Assembly: GCA_036417435.1 (NCBI GenBank)
Contig: CM070911.1
Span: 8,494,001 to 8,558,000, forward strand
Origin: Inia geoffrensis
Taxonomy: Eukaryota > Chordata > Mammalia > Artiodactyla > Iniidae
Reading direction: 5' to 3'
Length of the DNA stretch: 64,000 nucleotides
Shown here: in pieces, positions 24,170 to 36,766 of the stretch
Position numbering within the stretch: the stretch's first letter is position 1
How the letters are laid out: each line of letters starts with the position of its first letter
The notes under the pieces: generated by a model
Seen by the model: only the letters and a program-made list of their open reading frames with translations
Database searches by the model: none
Told to the model about the DNA's origin: nothing
Made by a program: the position numbers and the translations under genes

Positions 24170-24720
24170 GTGTTGGTGGGAAGGGTTCTTTGTCCGTTCG
24201 GGTAGGAGCAGCAGGAATAATGAAACTGGAGCTGAGATCAAAGCCGCACAGGCTTATTTCCTCCAAAAGATGGAGGAGCGGGAACTAAGTTCACAGAGCA
24301 AGTTCTTGCCCACGTGGCAAGAGGAATTTAATTTAAAGAGTAAAGACAAAGGGAGGAGGAGTGAGGCTAATGATGGGGGGCTATATGCATTAGTCTATGG
24401 GGAAGGGGTGGGACTTTTCGAGGGAGAGGGGTGCCACCCCCTTTTTATCCTTTTCTGGTCCTTAATGTCTGGCCCTGGTCGATGGTAGGTAGGTGTGTCA
24501 TTTAATATGCTGATGTAGTCAAATCAGCATATAACGAGAGGCGGGGCCTGTTGGAGGTCAGATTCGTCACCACCTTGGTCCCAGGTGGTTCCATCTGGTT
24601 TTTTTGTTTGTTTGTTTGTTTCTTGGTAGCTTCCTTTCTTATCTCTGGACTCTTTAACTTAAAGATTTATGTTTAACTCCTGCTAAAGACTGATTGGGCT
24701 CGTCTTTTGGCCTCAGTGGC
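24170..24720 (-). mobile_element. Possible LTR-like element, antisense (unclassified)
   Basis: The text ggaataatgaaactggagct through cacaggcttatttcctccaa reads like a reversed LTR R/U5 region with an inverted AATAAG-type signal. It continues into a purine-rich body and a TTTG microsatellite at 24599-24621. Ends and target duplication were not fixed. Confidence 0.35.
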
Positions 24721-25034
24721 TCAGTGGCTGCCGGCCCTGAATGCAGGGGACACGTGAAGGAGGTTGAAAACAGACTAGATTTAAAAGGCTCTTGCAAACC
24801 CTTAACGACCCCCAGAAAGGGTGAAGATGCTAACGCTATGGGCCCTTTCTCCTACCCAAATGGACCAGCTCCTGTCAGCTCTGCAGAACAGCCTCCGAAG
24901 GCATTTTTCAGAGTTTTCACCTCGTCAGAGAAGGCATCTCTAATTCTCTGCTGTTTTTTCTGTGTGTGGCACAGTCTTCAGTGCATATAAAAATCTGATG
25001 AGTCACCATTTGACCCAAGGTTAGAACTACAAGT

Positions 25035-25260
25035 GGTGAAGTGATGACTTGAGCACGTGTTATATACCAGGCATCGTGAGCGGTGCCTCGGCTTATTATA
25101 ACCCTCATGCTCAAGACCACCCTCAAGGTGAGGGTAGTGAAGTCCGTGTGTATAATGGAGGTGGACTCAAACCCAAAGCCGGTGCCAAAGTGGGCTGAGT
25201 TTCCCTGCACGGAGATGGTGAAGACCTGGCTCTTCATGGGCTCTGACCTGCTGCTGGGCA
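25035..25260 (-). repeat. MIR SINE, antisense
   Basis: Contains gttatataccaggcatcgtg, a cccctcaaggtgaggg-like core and gtggactcaaacccaaagcc, in the order of an antisense MIR. Confidence 0.55.
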
Positions 25261-25737
25261 AGCTTCCCTGAGCCATACTGCTCAGTGGTAAATGGAGGGA
25301 CAGGTGAGCAGAGAAGGAGGTACGGACAGGGAATCTCTCACAAGGCTTGGGGCCCGGCCGGGTGGGCTGCGTGGTTGGGCTGGAATGGATCTCACCGGCC
25401 ACGTCTTCCCGGCCCACTGCCCCCAGCCCAGCCACACTGAGCCACCAGCCCTCCCCATCGCCCCGGCTCTTTCCTCCCCTGAGAAACCTGGGGACCATTT
25501 TCTGAAAATGTTGGACAGATCCCAGGCAATCCCTACCCTAACTTCTATTAGTAGTTCCCAGTTGTAGAGGCAAGAGCATCACCGCAGAAGCAAGCTCGAA
25601 GGGCCCTGGGTGGGCGGGCTAAGACTGCCCTGCCTGCCAGGAGTCCCCCTCCTCACTCCTGGTGTCACCCCCCCGGAGAGTCCCTTCCCCTCTCTGGGCT
25701 CCTGTTTCTCCACCATTAAGTTAACCGATGGGGCTGG

Positions 25738-25937
25738 ACCACAGTTCTCCAAGTGCGGGCTCTGGGCTGGCAGCCTCAGCCTCAGCACCACCTGGGAACT
25801 CATTAGAAATGTGTGTTCTCAGGTCGCACCCCAGACCTTTGGAATCTGGCGTTCGGGGCTCAGGGTGCAGCAGTCTGTTTCCCCAGGCCCTTTGGAAGCG
25901 GGTGGTTCTAGTATGACCTGAAGTTTGAGAACCACTG
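25738..25937 (+). repeat. MER5A-like hAT-Charlie MITE
   Basis: The body matches MER5A (cagcaccacctgggaactca, gcaccccagacctttggaat) and the right terminal repeat tttgagaaccactg at 25924-25937 is perfect. The left end is eroded. Confidence 0.8.
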
Positions 25938-25939
25938 GT

Positions 25940-26890
25940 TACGTGAATCTTAAGTTTGCTTCTGGCTCAAAGAGTCTACGATTCTCTCCTCTCATCTACG
26001 AAGAGGACAGAGTATACCTATTACCAGTAACATCTGGGACGATGACCGGCAGGAGAGTGGCCTCACACAATGAAAATGGAGCTAAAATAGGCGGCTCTGG
26101 AAGTTCCTTTCAAGGCATCACCTATCATCGTTATTACCTGAATGCCATTTGCTAGTTTATTGAAGCAAAAAGCAGACCCGTGGGAAGGTCCTGACACCCT
26201 GCAGTGAACGCATTAGGAAACAGCTCTGTTGTCCCTGGAAAGGTGCCCGGTGGGCAGCACCTGAAGAGGGAGGCTGACAGCAGCATTGTGTATCTCAGAG
26301 CGGACACTGTTTCTCCTACTGGTTGCTGACACAATCAGGCAAGTGTGCACTGGCCCGGCCGGCCTCCAGCTGCAGCTGTGTGCCCCGCGCTCCCTGGAAG
26401 GGCGCCTGGCAGCCCGAGAAGGGGCGATCTGTTTCCCCAGGAGGATCCCCAGCTCCTGTGGACAGGTCTGTCGTTCACAAAACTTCTGCTTTCCGGAGCT
26501 AGCCTGGGACGGAGCCAGGAAACAGTTATCCCAGAGCCTAGCACATAGTAGGTGGGGTGAACATCACACATCATCATCATTGCAAAGAGTTGCTTCGGGG
26601 CTCAAGCGGAATCCCAGAATCAAATTTGAGCAGCTCCTTGGCTCCTGGTGTTGCAGGGAGGGACACATGATCTCAGCTTCCTGCTTTCCCCAGCTCCTGT
26701 CTAACAGATAAGCCGTGGAACGAAATTACATTTTGCCACGTGGCAGGCTTGATGGTTTCACGTCTACGATATCGCATTACACTCACCATGGCATTGCTGG
26801 GTGGAAGTTGTTTCTAATTTCCAGATGAGAACTCTAGGGTGCAGAAAATAAAGATCCTGACCAAAGTCACACAAAAAGTGAGTCTAGAGT
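25940..26890. other. Intergenic, no recognised gene
   Basis: No exon or firm repeat was recognised. It includes a short ATC-rich run at 26568-26581. Confidence 0.45.
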
Positions 26891-27190
26891 CAAGATACTA
26901 AATTTAATTTCATTTATTGAGTACTTATTATGCAGGCAAATAATGTACTCATTATAGAATGGGTTTCTGTTTCTAATGATCCTATGTATTTAGTTATCAT
27001 GTCTACTTGTTTTTATTGATTTTATTTAATATATCTATTTAATTATTCTAATCATCCCAGTAATGCTTTAAATAGGTATTATTGTCACCATTTTACAGAT
27101 GAGGAAACTGAGGCTCAAGGGGATAAATTAACCTACCCTTAGTCACAGAGCTAGGAAGTGGCTGGGCTTGAACTGTACCTTGAACTTGTA
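26890..27190 (-). repeat. MIR SINE, antisense
   Basis: caccattttacagatgagga and aaactgaggctcaagg, followed by gtcacagagctaggaagtgg, are the typical antisense MIR core. Confidence 0.8.
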
Positions 27191-28435
27191 CTGTAGGTAT
27201 TTGGATGGATGGAAAACATCATAGTCTGTTCTCAGCCATGTTCCCCTGGGGTGTGGATTTGAGTGTATCCTGGAATAACCTTGCTTCCTATCCGTGGTTG
27301 CAGTGTCTGAATTTTCACCAGCTTAGAATACTTAGGCTTCTAATCTCCTTTAGCCCCCTTTAGCAAGTGATTCATTTTCTCAGTGAGTGTGGTTAGTCCT
27401 GGACGGGTGAGCCATCAGATAACTCACATGAACTGTACCTGATGAGACATTCGGTGAGGCGTTGATGTCACAAGCTCACACACTGAGCACGTAGTTCATC
27501 TACAGGCTTTCCTTTGGGCAGAGGCACCTCGAGGGGTATGGGAACCCCTGGAGCTTGGGCAGGAGATGGGGCACCTGTCCAGAGGAGAATTCCAGAAGGA
27601 AAGGGATGGATGAAGGAGAGGGAAGGAAAGGAGAGGGATGAGGAAAACCTTCACTACATTTGCCTCTTGGGGCCATGTGCTCTCCATCTTTCAGATGAAG
27701 AAGTGGGCCTAGAGATGTTGGAAGACAGGTTCGGTTAAACTGGAGTCACTCAGTCAGCAAATCACTGACGCCCACGACAAACTTATTCTGAGCATCTTCT
27801 CTGTGCCAAGGAAGGGGAAGACAGAGAGAAGACACCATCTCCACCTGCAAGAAACCCACCATCGAGTGGCAGATAGAAACCCACCATCGAGTGCAGATAG
27901 GTAGACTATCCTAAGGGATCATACAACAGGACACGGTCTGTAATTTTTGTCAAGTAACCTAAATTTCACAGATACGAGAACAGTGGAGAAAGCGCCCTTC
28001 CTGACTTCCAAGTAACAACGATGAGCGTGGGGTCTGCAGGTCACAGAGCACATTCACACGTCAGCCAGAGGACCGAACGCATGGCTGGTGAGGGGATAAA
28101 TACCACCCCACGTAGACATGTTTTGCTGAGTCTAAGATCACACGACCTGTGAGGGGCAGAGCTGGAACTTAAACCTGTGTCTGAGATTTGAAATCTCATG
28201 TGGTTGCCAGCATCAGGGTGGGCGAGCAGGGGCAGGGCTGGGACAGTGAAGCCTATGGATGGGAATAAGCTGGGGAAGGCTGGGGTGACGTCGCCCAAAG
28301 TGTGTCCCTCAGACCTGAGAGATTCAGGTCATAGCCGAGAGCAGGAGAAAGAGGCAGAGAGGTCACAGAATGGCGGCGTGCCTCACGGCAGAGTCCTGGG
28401 GAGGCCAGGGAGGGGAGGGAGGAGGGATGGGCAAT
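27190..28435. other. Intergenic, no recognised gene
   Basis: No coding support. A 25/24-bp tandem duplication (gaaacccaccatcgagt unit) occupies 27851-27899. Confidence 0.45.
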
Positions 28436-28439
28436 TACA

Positions 28440-28620
28440 GACTCTGATCGGGCACCAGGTATTTTACGTGATCTCATTTAATCGTCACACGAAACTACGA
28501 CGTGGGTTCATGATCTTGCTTAGGGATGAAGGGAAGTGGCTTGCTCAAGTCTGCCTCGTTAAGAAGTGTCAGAGGTGGGTTTTGAACACTGCTCCCTGCC
28601 TGACTCCAAGTCCACTTCTA
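28440..28620 (-). repeat. MIR SINE, antisense
   Basis: ttacgtgatctcatttaatc, followed by gaagtggcttgctcaagtct and aggtgggttttgaacactg, follows the antisense MIR order. Confidence 0.65.
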
Positions 28621-28859
28621 TTCCTACACGGGCCAGCATCCCCATCCTGGGTTCCACCCCATCCTGTAAGATCTTTACTGTGGCATCCGTCCCAGCTGTC
28701 CTGCCCCAGCCATGTTTCCTGTGGTGACTCATGGTGGATCATACTCTAGCAAAAACTTTAGTTTGGTGTTAGGGTCTTACAACCATCTAGTGGAGTAAAC
28801 TGGTATCCATCGAACCAAGAGACTTGCTGTAAGAGGCTCAAAAGGGAAATATCAATATA

Positions 28860-30310
28860 GAGGTGTGGGACTAGCTCGGAAGAAGTGCTTAATTCTAGAG
28901 AGATGGAGAGAAAGGAAGCAAGCAATCCAGGCTCAGGGAACAAGTGTAAGCAAAAGCTTAAACAGGCACGCAGAAGTCTTGGGGTTTATATTCCTGGAGT
29001 GCAGGCCCTCTGAGCTGGTGGTGGGAGATGAGACCAGAGTGGGCAATCTGGGCTGGATACAACAGCTTGGAGTGCCTGTAGGTGATAAGGAGCTAATGGA
29101 GGGTCTTAGGGAGAAACGCAACACCAAACAATGGAGAAAATTCTTGTCCTGTTAGTTGGGGCCAGGGAGCAGGGACTCCTGCAAAGACAAAGGTTTTTGG
29201 TTGAGTGGGTCTTTCCCGAATGCTGAGAGGGAAATGCATCTCAGGTGGCCGGGACTAAAGTCCCCCTCAGACACCTCCTCTGAATGGCCTCTGAGTCACT
29301 GGAGCCTAGAACATTCTGAGGGCCGGCCACGTGTGTCTGTCCAGGATGGTGCCGTGTGAGCACCTAGATCCCAGCGCTTCTATTCATGTCTCCGCTGACG
29401 CCTCTGCTCAGCTGTGGCTCCTTTTTCTATTCGCACTGGTCCAGTGACAGGAGACAAGGTCCCTGCTGCCTTGGCATTGCCCTTGTAGTTGAAGTACAGA
29501 CGGTAACAGTGCAATCAAGAGGATGCTCTAAAAGGTGCTACCTGGAGGTGAGGCAGAATTATTGCAGGGGCCGGGTGGGGGGAGTGGTTGCTTTGGGGAG
29601 GTGACTGGCTAAGGTCTGTGCTGAAGTTGAGCATCGAGGGTGAGAACAATTCATCCATGAGATGAGCTGGGGAGAGGGCTTTCCAGGCAGAGGGAACAGC
29701 GAGTACAGAGACCTGGGGCTGGAGAGAGCCAGGTGTGCCCAGAGCAGTGAAAGAAGGCCAGGGTGACAGCAGGGAAGAGAAGGGACATGGCAGGAGCTGA
29801 GAGAAAATGGCAGGTGGCTGATTACTCAGGGCCTCCCTGAGCCACGGGCAGGAGGTGGAGTTTGTTTTAAGAGCACGGGGAAGTCACTGAGGTATTTTAA
29901 GGAGGTGGGGGGAAGTGGTGGGAAGGATGGGTAACAGAGAGCAACAGTGAACGTGAGGGTCAGGTGGATGGTTGCCCCAAGGAAGGGGTGGTGGGGGCAG
30001 TGAACAGCAGGTGGATTTAGGAAATATTCTGGAGGTAGAGCCAGAGGGATTTTGATTGTTTAGATGGGAGGCTTAAAGGAAAAGGAGAAATCAAGGGTGT
30101 TTCCTGTGTTTGGGGTTAAACTAGCAAGATGGTGGCAGCAGATAAAGCGAATTAGGAAGGGCAAAGGGAGGAGCCCACTTAACTCCATGCTGGACACGTT
30201 AAATTTAGGATACCCACTGGGTGGTTGGATACATGGGTCCATTGGACTCGGCACCATGGAAGGCTTTAGAATCCTAAGAAGAACATTTTCAGAAGAATGG
30301 AAATGAAGAC
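28860..30310 (+). repeat. Recurring mid-length repeat family, copy 1 (unnamed)
   Basis: A purine-rich, non-coding segment with the words ctttccaggcagagggaaca, tcactgaggtattttaagga and gacacgttaaatttagg. Diverged relatives occur at 33270-33620, 36530-36720, 56480-57300 and 60840-61260, with the same order of phrases where they overlap. I recall this text as common in mammalian genomes but cannot name the family. Confidence 0.45.
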
Positions 30311-30370
30311 ATGGAAGCAATGAGTTTGGATGACCACTTTGAGGCGTTCTGCTCTGAAGGGGTCAAGGGG

Positions 30371-30860
30371 AACTTTTTTTTTTTTTAGGCAATTTAAATT
30401 TCTTTCTTTTTTTAATTGAAGTATAGTGATTTACAATATCATGTTAGGTTCACGTGTATAGCACAGTGATTCAGTTCTACGTATATATTTTTTTCAGATT
30501 ATTTTCCATTATAGGTTAATACAAGATACTGAATATTGTTCCCTGAGTTATATGGTAAATCCTTGTTGCTTATCTTTTTCATGTATATAGTAGTGTGTAT
30601 GTGTTGATTCCATATTCCTAATTTACCTCTCCTCCCCTCCATATCCCCTTTGGTAATCATAAGTTTGTTTTCTGTGAGTCTGTTTCAGTTTTGTAAATAG
30701 ATTCATTTGCATTATTTTTTAGATTCCACGTATAAGTGATATCATATAATATTTGTCTTTCTCTGTCTGACTTACTTCACTTAGTATGGTAATCTCTAGG
30801 TCTATCCATGTGGCTGCGGATGGCAACATTTCATTCTTTTTTGTGGCTGAGTAATATTCC

Positions 30861-30862
<2 letters not shown>
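30371..30862 (-). repeat. L1 3' end, antisense (artiodactyl type)
   Basis: The block starts with a T run (30371-30385) and passes through aattgaagtatagtgattta, cacagtgattcagttctacg and tttgtctttctctgtctgac, up to gctgagtaatattccattg. This is the reversed 3' region of a cetartiodactyl L1. Relatives lie at 45655-45918 and 62516-62970. Confidence 0.8.

Positions 30863-30904
<42 letters not shown>
30863..30904. repeat. (TG)21 microsatellite
   Basis: A perfect TG run directly after the L1 phrase tattccat, at the place where L1 normally has a TGTATATATG-like stretch. Confidence 0.97.
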
Positions 30905-30906
<2 letters not shown>

Positions 30907-31250
30907 TCAGAATATGACTGCGTTCGGAGATGGGGAATTTAAAGAGGTGACAAAGTTAAAATGAAGTCTTTAGAGTGATCCCTAATCCAGTATGACTGAC
31001 ATTCTTATAAGAAGAGGAAATCTGAACATGTAGAGGCACCAGGGATGTGTGGGTACAGAGGAAAGACCACGTGAGGACACAGTGAGATGGTGGCCATCTA
31101 CAAAGCGAGAAGAGAAGCCTCAAAAAACCCAACCTGCTGACACCCTGATGTTGAACTTCCAGCCTCCAGAACTGAGAGAAAATTAATTTCTGTTGTTTGA
31201 GGCCCCAGTCTATGGTGTTTTGTTACAGCAGCCTGAGCTGACTAATACGT
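30905..31250 (+). mobile_element. MaLR/MLT1-like LTR
   Basis: gcttcagaatatgactgcgt, cttataagaagaggaaatct, acgtgaggacacagtgagat and cagcctccagaactgagaga are in the order of MLT1-type MaLR LTRs. It ends near cagcctgagctgactaatac. The 5' end is lost next to the TG repeat. Confidence 0.7.
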
Positions 31251-31357
31251 TCAGCTAGTCAATACCCCTAAGGACATTTGTCTGCACGTGCACTTGGGCC
31301 TTTGACTGTCGGCTGAAATGCCCACCCTCCCTGCCCCCCGTCCCCGGTCTGCTGGAC

Positions 31358-31705
31358 AATATTGCTCAAAGGTCACCCCTCCTGGGAAGCCTTCCTTTAT
31401 CCATCCTTTTCCAGAAGCTCCTTAGGGGAGTGGCACTGTGGGAGCTGGTGCTCTGCACTGTGCGGGCTGCACGTCTCACTCCCTTGTCTGCTTCGTTGTA
31501 TCTTTTCTGTAGCGTGCATCACCTTCTTACGTTGCCTGTGCTTTGCGAGTTCGCCTTGTCCGTCTGTCTTCCTCCACTGGTGTGTAAGCTGCATTCAGAC
31601 GGGCAATTTTGTCCGTCTTGTCGCTGCTGCATCTCCAGAGCCTGGGACAGTGCCTGGGGCCTGGTAATCACCCAATGCACTTTTGTTAATGAATAAATAA
31701 GGAAG
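31358..31705 (+). repeat. L2 LINE 3' end
   Basis: caaaggtcacccctcctggg, followed by a phrase like gtgtgtaagctgcattcaga and the classic terminus ctccagagcctgggacagtg ... aatgaataaataagg, is an L2 3' end in sense. Confidence 0.8.
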
Positions 31706-31709
31706 AAAT

Positions 31710-33260
31710 AATGGTGCAAATCTCTCTGCCACTGCTAGGCATCTTGCTCTCCCAGAGGGAAGGTCCTGCCATTTTGATGTGCCATTTGTTTTTGCCATAA
31801 GAATCATAACTCGGTGTTTTTCTTTGCCTTTGTGTTCCAAAAAAATGAGGCAGTGTTTGGCTTGTACAGTGAGTGTTTCTGACATGCACCATAACGATAC
31901 TGTTGAGGAAGGCTGATCAAGGGTTTGCTGGCCTGAAACTTAGTTTCACATCCTGTAATATATGATCTTCTCACTTCTCCGCCCTTGCCAAGCTTTGGTA
32001 AAAAAGCGGTAGCGCACCTATTCGCAGCCCTGAATAGTCCCAAGGCCTGCGGAAGTGCCCCACAGTCAAGGTGTGGGCAGTGCGGGTTCTCTCGCCGGTG
32101 CCGTGAAGGGGAGGGCCAGGCACACCTGGTCCGCAGGGGGTACACCTGCTCATCCAAAGAAGAACAAAGGCTTCAGCTTCTGTCTTCCTCTCTGCAGTTT
32201 TCCTTGCGTAGATGGAGTTTTCCCTCAAACCCTTTGTAGAGTCCTTCCCACGCGGGATACAGAGTTGAAAAGGGGTCATTTAGAGGACAAACAGCAAAGG
32301 AAGCCAGCTGGCTCTGCTACCTGCTCGCCAGCCCCCAGCGTGCGTGGGAGGCTGTCTTTGCAGTGCAATGGGCGAGGTGCCGGAGCCAACCCCTCGAGTG
32401 AGGCCAGCTGCCCCACTTGACAAGCTGGGCGCCCTGGGCAAGTTCCTCTGCTTCTCTGAGCCTCTGTCCTCATCTGGCAGAAGAGCCTGATGACATCTGC
32501 CTCGAAGCCAGCCGTTTGTGCAGGTCAAGCAGCTGGTGCACAGTGGATGGTCCCTAACTGCTGGTGCTCTTCTCCCTTCCTGGGCGGGATCATTGTAATG
32601 TAGAACTCGGGGCCTTGGGACAGGGATGAAGATCTCAGATGAGCAGGCTTACCGCTGGTTTGGGTCATTTTTGTCCTCTTATTTTTAAACCGTTCATTTA
32701 GAAATGAGGGAACGGTACTGCTTTCTAGCTTGGACACTCGGGAAATCCCATTTTCTAGGTAAATATAAAGAGAGATCAGAGCCCGAGCACAATAAATGAG
32801 TGCCCAGTGCTGGACCACATTTGTACAGGAGCCGAGCTGGATGCGGAAGCTTCTAGGTCTCGGTACTTCTGACATGCTGCTGACATGAGGGTCGTTTTTC
32901 TCTCTGACTGGCTGTGCATTGTTCTTCCACAAGTTAGGAGCCTCCCACTTCCCCTCCCCCTCCGGAAATTCAGCTCCCCTTGCCGAGAGGCTCCAGACCA
33001 AGGGTTGAGATCTGCCTGGTCCTGAAGCTCGGATCTAGTGGCTGATGGTGTGCAGGTTCCCTCCCGCTTAGACTCTTTTTCTTTTTCTCAGGGGGCTTAT
33101 AAGAAGCTTGTGCTCATTCTTTCCTGTACTCATTCAGTGAACACTTACCAAGTATCTACTTCTAACTAGGGCATGCACAGATGAAGATAGTGCTTTATGC
33201 GTGGTTGTAAAATATGAACAAAGTCTCTGGGTATTCAGATAAGGGAACAACTAAATAGTG
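31710..33260. other. Intergenic, no recognised gene
   Basis: Contains a sense MIR-like piece at about 32420-32560 (ctgggcaagttcctctgctt). The remainder has no recognised repeat or exon. Confidence 0.5.
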
Positions 33261-33269
33261 AATGGGGTC

Positions 33270-33620
33270 GGGGGGGGGGAGGTTTCACAAAGGAGTGATA
33301 TTGGAGATGGGTCTTGAAGGTTGAATAGGAGTTTGCCTGAGAAGGAGAGTCATCCCAGCCAGAGAGAAGCACTACAAAGATTCAAAGATGTGACAGATCC
33401 CAGTGTGTTTGGGGATGTTGAGGTTTCTGTGCCGGAGTCCATGACTGGTGCAATTTTTGCCTGTGTATAGGAGTATGGATAGTAAGTATGCTTCTGTGTT
33501 TATAGGAAGGTCGGGCGTGTGTGTGTGTGTGTGTGGGGGGGGGGGTGATTGAGGGGGGTGGGGAATGAATGGAACGGTTTGTAGGGCCCAGCATGAAGAG
33601 ACTTGATGAGCCTGAATATC
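33270..33620 (+). repeat. Recurring repeat family, copy 2, with GT microsatellite
   Basis: gagatgggtcttgaaggttg and gaataggagtttgcctgaga resemble the copies at 36530 and 56480. A GT run and a G run (gtgtgtgtgtgtgtgtgg region, 33515-33546) lie inside it. Confidence 0.4.
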
Positions 33621-33624
33621 ACCA

Positions 33625-36525
33625 GACATTGGAGAAGAAGAAGGGTCCTAGTCTGGGACAGGAAACAAAGGGGGCAAAGCTGTCACAATAGTGAATGGTT
33701 TTTCAGAACCCTCAGTGGTGGCTGCCACCGGCCACCTAGGACTGGTTCGAGTTCCTTTAATTCGGCGCCTGCCTGTGCAGCGTGATCTCCTTCCTAATGC
33801 GGCCCCTCCAGAGCAGCTCAGGGCTATAGGAAGAGGTCCAAAAGGAATCAAACCCCTCCCAGGCTTTGAAGTAGTCTGTAATCTTGGAGGATGATAAAGC
33901 CCCGGGCATTTCCTGAGCGCCACTGACAAACACAGCTCCTGTTCTTATTTTTGCATTTAGTTTTTCCTATTCTGTTGGATTCATACAGACAGATTACAAA
34001 AAGACCCAGTTACTGAAGCCTGGTCCAGTCATTCACTCAGAGAACGTTTGTGCTTCAGGAACTGTTCCAGGCTGTATGAGCTCAGAAAGAGGATGGATTT
34101 TTCAATGACAGCAAATTCATCGTCTTGCCCTCTGTGAAATTAATTATCTCCCTGAACCTCAGTTTCCCATCTGTAAAACTAGCAGAGCAATTCTCACCTA
34201 ACAGGAACGTAACATTCAAGGTACATGGAAGCATCTGGCTCATCAGAGGCGGATTTTTGTTGCTCTCCTCTGACATGTACCTTCTCTCTGAAACATTGTT
34301 TTTACTTTGTTTGGGCAGGGAGATGGGTGTGGTTCCCCAGGCCACCAGCAGATGGCGCCCAACAACGCACCGTGCTGGGAACGAGGTTTCCCCCGGTCCC
34401 CAGCCCTCCCCTTCCCCCTGTCTCCCCCACCCACTCCAGCCCCTTCCCTGCCTTCCTCCCCTTCTCAGTCATTCCAGGACCCAGGCAGAAAGTCACACAA
34501 AACATTTTGTGTTTGTCAGCAGATTCCTGGAAGGTCAAGCTGAAGGATGAATGCTCCCGGGTAGGACTGGAAGGCTCTTTTTTCTTATTTATTTTTTTCT
34601 TTTCTCTTTTTTTTTTTTTTTTTTTTTTGTCTCCCATGAGTTGCATCACTGGGCAGCCTCTTGGCTTTATTCATCAGACTCCTGTGGTTTTTAGACCTTT
34701 CCCAATTGTTTTGTGTCTGCTTCCTTTCCAGGCCCTTTCTGGCCAAGGCAGGATATCCAGTGTTGGCTGTGGCCAGGGAGCTGGTCCTTGTCCAGCGTTT
34801 TCTATGGTCACTCCTTCTGCCCACCCATCGTATCTCCCACTCCCAGAGCCCAAACAGATGTGGTCCTGGGGACAGAGACCTGACATTGCTGTGATCCCAG
34901 GTGACTGTCTCTCAGCCCCAAGTCCCACATAGGGGAGTCTTGCCTGGCAGGGAAATGGGTTTCATCTTCAAAGTCTGATTTTTTACCTTGGAAACCCTGG
35001 CCTTTTCCCTCCCTCTCCCTCTTCCCAACCACACATGTGCTGCTGCTGGTATTTTTAATTTTGCCAGGTCTTCAAGGAGCTATCCCAAACTGGGTAGCCA
35101 TTTGTTTTGCAGGTATCCTGGGATGGTCCTAATTTACCTTTCTGACCCATTGTCCCTGTGTCAGGTTTTAGGACCAGAGAATTGATGTTTTGTTGGAGGA
35201 AGGTGAGACGGGTCATCCAGAGGCATGCGGTATGCAGTGTAAGAAAGTGCTTTTCTTCTTTGCTCATCACCCTCACTGTATGCTGGGCGCTGTGAGTTAT
35301 GATATGTGCAGGGAGCAATGAAAATAGACCTGGCCCCCAAGGAGCCCTTGGACAAGGGGGCATTAGAAGACAGACACAAATATAGTCCCTGGAGTGAGAC
35401 GTGCTGTGGAATAGGTAGATCACACGGGTCCAGGAGCTAAGAGGTGGGAGCAGGAGTGGCTCTGCTCAGCATCACCCCCTAATGACCCACTTGGGGAATT
35501 TATGCTTCCTGTCACTTCTGCAACTTTGGGATCTGAGGGTCTAGAGGTCTTGGGTCCCAGAGTGGCAATGTCATCACCAAGGAATACAACAAGAACCCGT
35601 AGACTTAAAGCTACAGCGTCTGCTGGCCATTTTGGGCTCTTTGTGCCAATAATCATCAGGCAAAGAAAGGAGTTCCTCTGCTGGTGGAGGTAATTGGCTG
35701 TGCTCCTCATGAGGAAGTGGGGCTGCTGCTTTATAACGAGGGCAGGGGAAATATGTTTGGCGTTGAGTTGGTCCTCTGGGCATCTCTTGGCACTCCCACA
35801 CTCGATTTTGACAGTAAATGGGCAAGTTCCACAGCTATGGCTTAATAGAGGCTCAGGCCCCCTTAGGGGATGGTCGGGTCTCCCTCTGCCTCAGGAAAAT
35901 CCATATAGGTCAGCAGTGCTAGCTAACATGGCGGGAAACAGTGTGGGTGGTGGAGGAAGGAGATGATGAACTTCAGATACGACCTTGGGAACAAGGTGAC
36001 AGCCCCTCTCTTGTGAGTTTCCCCAGGAAGTATGCCCAGTCAGAATCCCGAAGAAACTGTGCCTTAATAGAGTGAACTTAATATGAGAGGCAAGGGATGT
36101 GAGTGGTGAAGGGTTGCACTGCATTGTTGACGCCCACATAGACCCCTTTTACCTGGTAGTTCCTTCTCTTGAGAATTGCCTTGGGTAGTGGGTGCAGCCC
36201 TGGAAATGCTTGCCAGGCTACGCTCTCCCCCAGAGGATGGGTTCCAGCCAGAAGTTAACTCGGGATACAGAAGACTAGACTGACCCCTTGCTTCAAGGTA
36301 GGACAACCCTAGGGTTTCTTTTATGGTCCACATAGGCTTCAGCTGAGCCCAGATTTTTGCTTAGCTCTCTCCACGGCCCCCTCTGCTTCCCTCTCCTCCG
36401 TAAGGATCTTACTGAGAGCCCTCCCTTAATGGATCACTGGCACAAGGATCCCTGACTTACATCTAGAGAGCCTGACTGAAAATCAGTAGCTGTTGGAACA
36501 GAAGAGAAGGAGATACTTTTGTCTG
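33625..36525. other. Intergenic, no recognised gene
   Basis: Holds a sense MIR-like core at about 34120-34230 (cctgaacctcagtttcccat) and a T run at 34606-34628. I see no gene. The 235-codon open frame at 34225-34932 is low-complexity and is rejected below. Confidence 0.5.
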
Positions 36526-36529
36526 GGAG

Positions 36530-36720
36530 CTCAGAGGAGTCTTCCTTCGGGTAGGTCTCGAAGGACACGTGGGAATTTGATTATAGGAAAAGACATTCCA
36601 AGCAGAGGAACAGCGTAAGAAAGGTACAATAGTCATGTGCTGTGTCTCGAGAATATCGGGATGTTTTATTTGGCGGAAGTGCTAAGCTTATGGGGTAGGA
36701 AGGGCTGTGAATGGCAGAAG
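36530..36720 (+). repeat. Recurring repeat family, copy 3
   Basis: gtaggtctcgaaggacacgt and gacattccaagcagaggaac echo the phrases of the copies near 29680 and 33310. Confidence 0.4.
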
Positions 36721-36766
36721 CAGTTTGAAACTAATTTGTAAAAGTCCAGGTAAGAAGATGGACTTC

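Noticed and set aside
24917..25498. 193-codon open frame on the minus strand
   Set aside because: It crosses an antisense MIR, shows no domain, and has no initiation or splice support.
28198..28749. 183-codon open frame
   Set aside because: It includes MIR sequence, with composition and length expected by chance in GC-rich DNA.
34225..34932. 235-codon open frame
   Set aside because: It is dominated by low-complexity sequence (a phenylalanine run from a poly-T tract), has no splice context or recognisable domain, and overlaps MIR-like sequence.
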